A stretch of 52,876 bases of DNA from Eubacteriales bacterium (lineage in GTDB: Bacteria > Bacillota > Clostridia > Oscillospirales > Oscillospiraceae): positions 1 through 52,876 of the forward strand of contig JAUNQI010000016.1 of assembly GCA_030536255.1 (NCBI GenBank), given 5' to 3'. The translations under genes and the position numbers were made by a program. Under the pieces are notes generated by a model. It saw only the letters and a program-made list of their open reading frames with translations, had not been told where the DNA came from and did not search any database. The number at the start of each line of letters is the position of its first letter. Position 1 is the first letter of the stretch. Below are positions 51,273 to 52,876 of this stretch, one piece after another.

Positions 51273-51310
51273 AAAAAATGGAGCTGGGGAAGTGATTCCA
51301 CCAGCTCTTT
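51273..51310. terminator. Bidirectional terminator after the integrase gene
   Basis: A 7-bp stem (51281-51287 with 51301-51307) with T runs on both strands: TTTTTTT on plus and, after one base, TTTTTT on minus. It ends the integrase transcript close to its stop codon. Confidence 0.8.
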
Positions 51311-51312
51311 TT

Positions 51313-52563
51313 TTATGATACTGCAACCGATTTGATAAAGGCTTCCATTCTGTTTGCTGAGTCTCTTTTCATGGTATCGGAAACTGAAGCATAGATATCT
51401 GCTGTTATTGCAATTGTGCTGTGACCGAGATTTTCACTGACCGTTTTCAGGGAGTCACCACCCTGAAGAGCTATTGTTGCGTATGAGTGCCGCAAGCCGT
51501 GAACCGTCATTTCAGGGCAACCGATTTTTTCACATATCTTCTTGCATCTCTTATAAAGACTTTTCGGAGTGAGAAACTTTCCGAGTTCATCCGTGAAACA
51601 GTATGCTGTCTTGTATTCTTCCAGAGTCTGCCAGCCAGTCCAGATTTCAGCGGCTTTCTTTTTCTCTGATAATTGCTTCTGCTGTCTGGATTTCAGGATT
51701 GCCAGAACGCTGGGAGCTAATGTCAGTGTGCGGCTCTTTCCGTTCTTTGTGCTTTCATGCTGATAGCCACCATCTTCAACACGGTGTTTCACAAGCTGAC
51801 CGTTTATGCTTGCCGTTCCCTTTCGGAAGTTGATATCACACCAGCGGAGACCGAGACATTCAGATTCACGGCAACCAGAGAACAGAATAAATCTCAGTGC
51901 ATCTCCGTATGCATCATCCGTGATTTCTGAAAGGAATGCTGATATCTGCTCTTCATTCAGCGGCTTGATTTCTGGCTTTTGGATTTTCGGAAGTGTAGCC
52001 TTGCCGCATGGATTCCGCTTTATTAAGTCAAGGTCAACAGCCTTTTCCAGAGCAACATTCAGAATTTCAAAAGCATTCTTTATGCTCTTTGCTGATAATG
52101 GAATTCTTTCAATGACAATATTTCCGTCAATATTCCTTTTCCGCTCCTGACCATCAATGCCGAGCTGGTTTACAAAGTGCTGAATATCTGTTGCCGTGAG
52201 CTTATCCAGCCGCTTCTTTCCGAGAGCTGGCTTTATATGGTTTTCAATCTGGGCAACATAAGATTTTCTGGTTAAATATTTCAGGTTTGGAGTGTGAACA
52301 TTCATGTATGTGTCCAGCCATTGAGCCAGAGTCATGGAAGATTCTTTCAGATATTCTCCGTTCTGAATTTCTGTCTGAGTCTGATTCAGCCATGCAACAG
52401 CTTCTTTCTGAGTCTTGAAAAGCTTTTGTTGCTTCTGAATCTGATTTCCAGCCATATCAACACCAGCGGAGATTTCAGCCGCCCAGTAATGATAAACTTT
52501 TCCGCTTCTGGTTATGTCTCGCTCAAAAACGCTTCCGCTTCCTTGCGCTCTTCTCCTTGCCAT
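51313..52563 (-). CDS. Tyrosine-type site-specific integrase
   Basis: 416 residues. An N-terminal AP2-like arm-binding segment (about 1-60) is followed by the SAM-like core-binding domain (about 65-160, MTLAQWLDTYMNVH) and the catalytic domain. The catalytic Arg lies in FSGCRESECLGLRW, the HxxR in VHGLRHSYATIAL, and the nucleophilic Tyr in LGHSTIAITADIYASV. This is the Tn916/phage integrase class frequent in Gram-positive elements. It would insert and excise the element at tRNA-Trp. The small gene upstream ends 2 bases before its start. Confidence 0.96.
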   Translation of the reverse strand: MARRRAQGSGSVFERDITRSGKVYHYWAAEISAGVDMAGNQIQKQQKLFKTQKEAVAWLNQTQTEIQNGEYLKESSMTLAQWLDTYMNVHTPNLKYLTRKSYVAQIENHIKPALGKKRLDKLTATDIQHFVNQLGIDGQERKRNIDGNIVIERIPLSAKSIKNAFEILNVALEKAVDLDLIKRNPCGKATLPKIQKPEIKPLNEEQISAFLSEITDDAYGDALRFILFSGCRESECLGLRWCDINFRKGTASINGQLVKHRVEDGGYQHESTKNGKSRTLTLAPSVLAILKSRQQKQLSEKKKAAEIWTGWQTLEEYKTAYCFTDELGKFLTPKSLYKRCKKICEKIGCPEMTVHGLRHSYATIALQGGDSLKTVSENLGHSTIAITADIYASVSDTMKRDSANRMEAFIKSVAVS

Positions 52564-52565
52564 GA

Positions 52566-52784
52566 TTACATACTCCTTTCAACGAATTTCTTTTCAGGGG
52601 AATAATCAAGAAGAAACTGAACAAAGTGCATTGCTTTTCCAGTCTCTTTCATGATAACAATTCCGCAGTCACCGTCTGCATCAGAGGTCTTATCAAAAAA
52701 ATGATATGCAGATTGATATTCATGACAACAATTGATATTGCCATTCAGTTTCCTTGCAATTGCCATTGCTTCTTCAAAAGTCAC
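52566..52784 (-). CDS. Small conserved mobile-element protein
   Basis: 72 residues beginning with a GTG: MTFEEAMAIARKLNGNINCCHEYQSAYHFFD, then DADGDCGIVIMKETGKAMHFVQFLLDY. The opening TFEEA..IA..L...IN.C.EY..AY.F is one I associate with short proteins of Gram-positive integrative elements; no activity is known. The integrase gene follows 2 bases later, so it is probably in the integrase operon, a position often held by excisionase, although no helix-turn-helix is visible. AAAGGA lies 11 bases upstream. Confidence 0.65.
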   Translation of the reverse strand: MTFEEAMAIARKLNGNINCCHEYQSAYHFFDKTSDADGDCGIVIMKETGKAMHFVQFLLDYSPEKKFVERSM

Positions 52785-52876
52785 TTTTCAACCATCCTTT
52801 CTGTATTGCGGAAGCATGGACAATTCTTGCAACCGCTTCATGGTCGAAGAGTCCATTGAAACCCAGCTTGCTTGTG
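52774..52876 (-). CDS. C-terminal end of an unidentified element gene (partial)
   Basis: An open frame enters at the window edge and stops with TGA at 52774-52776, overlapping the start of the 72-residue gene by 11 bases. The visible residues read TSKLGFNGLFDHEAVARIVH, followed by a short basic tail. The overlap with a coupled start is typical of genuine operon genes, but 33 residues are too few for identification. Confidence 0.4.
   Translation of the reverse strand, partial: TSKLGFNGLFDHEAVARIVHASAIQKGWLKSDF

Larger units (their letters stand above)
51114..52876. mobile_element. Integrase end of an element integrated at tRNA-Trp (partial)
   Basis: A tyrosine integrase gene points towards the 3' end of an intact tRNA-Trp gene, followed by small genes of mobile-element type, an arrangement typical of integrative elements and prophages inserted at a tRNA 3' end. 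The left junction is expected within the T arm or CCA end (about 51091-51113). The right end is outside the window, so size and type (prophage, ICE or IME) cannot be told. Codon use in this part is more A/T-rich than in the chromosomal genes. Confidence 0.75.

Overview
The window reads as chromosomal DNA of an anaerobic, Gram-positive-type member of the Clostridia, probably host-associated. Evidence: strong GGAGG-type ribosome sites, the conserved trmFO-plsX-rnc-smc-ftsY-rdgB-yhbY-yqeK-rsfS-leuS gene order, an anaerobe-type flavodiiron protein, a split transketolase, a DacF-like carboxypeptidase with SpoIIE-type and CotH-type proteins, and no outer-membrane genes. The species cannot be named from the sequence alone.

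Layout. 1-2890: a truncated MFS transporter and a small TSCPD protein (minus), divergent from an ABC exporter half-transporter (plus). 3096-9929 (minus): redox and carbon metabolism, with a flavodiiron protein fused to a flavin reductase and two rubredoxins, a two-gene unit of a ferredoxin-type reductase and a phytoene-desaturase-like flavoenzyme, and the two transketolase subunits. 10316-20151: galM, a secreted lamin-tail/CotH-kinase protein, a MotA/MotB-like proton-channel pair, a D,D-carboxypeptidase, a membrane YdcF-like protein and a zinc-ribbon membrane protein. 20266-37443 (minus): housekeeping block with rpsU, leuS, rsfS, yqeK, yhbY, rdgB, ftsY, smc, an Elp3-like radical SAM gene, rnc, plsX, trmFO, topA, dprA and a SpoU methyltransferase. 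Many of these genes overlap by 4 or 17 bases. 37480-50802: a lipoprotein, a divergent EF-G paralogue, an SGNH-like protein, an SDR, an HtrA protease, a SpoIIE-type phosphatase, a DnaQ-like exonuclease and a very large hybrid histidine kinase with five tandem PAS-like modules. 51038-51113 is tRNA-Trp(CCA). Immediately after it lies the integrase end of an integrated mobile element that runs out of the window.

The most unusual signal is non-coding. Between the transketolase and galM genes, 14 consecutive units of exactly 14 bp (10101-10296) each begin with GT and are otherwise almost pure A/T. They would form most of the galM 5' leader. The same 14-bp register recurs between the convergent motB-like and dacF-like genes (15969-16116). 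Other points of interest are an EF-G paralogue that lacks the canonical G4 and catalytic-histidine residues but has a codon bias typical of high expression, two promoters placed so close to start codons that leaderless mRNAs are expected, a short-armed SMC, and the PAS-repeat kinase.

Several starts were moved from the longest reading frame to a codon with a proper Shine-Dalgarno sequence; the reason is given in each entry.
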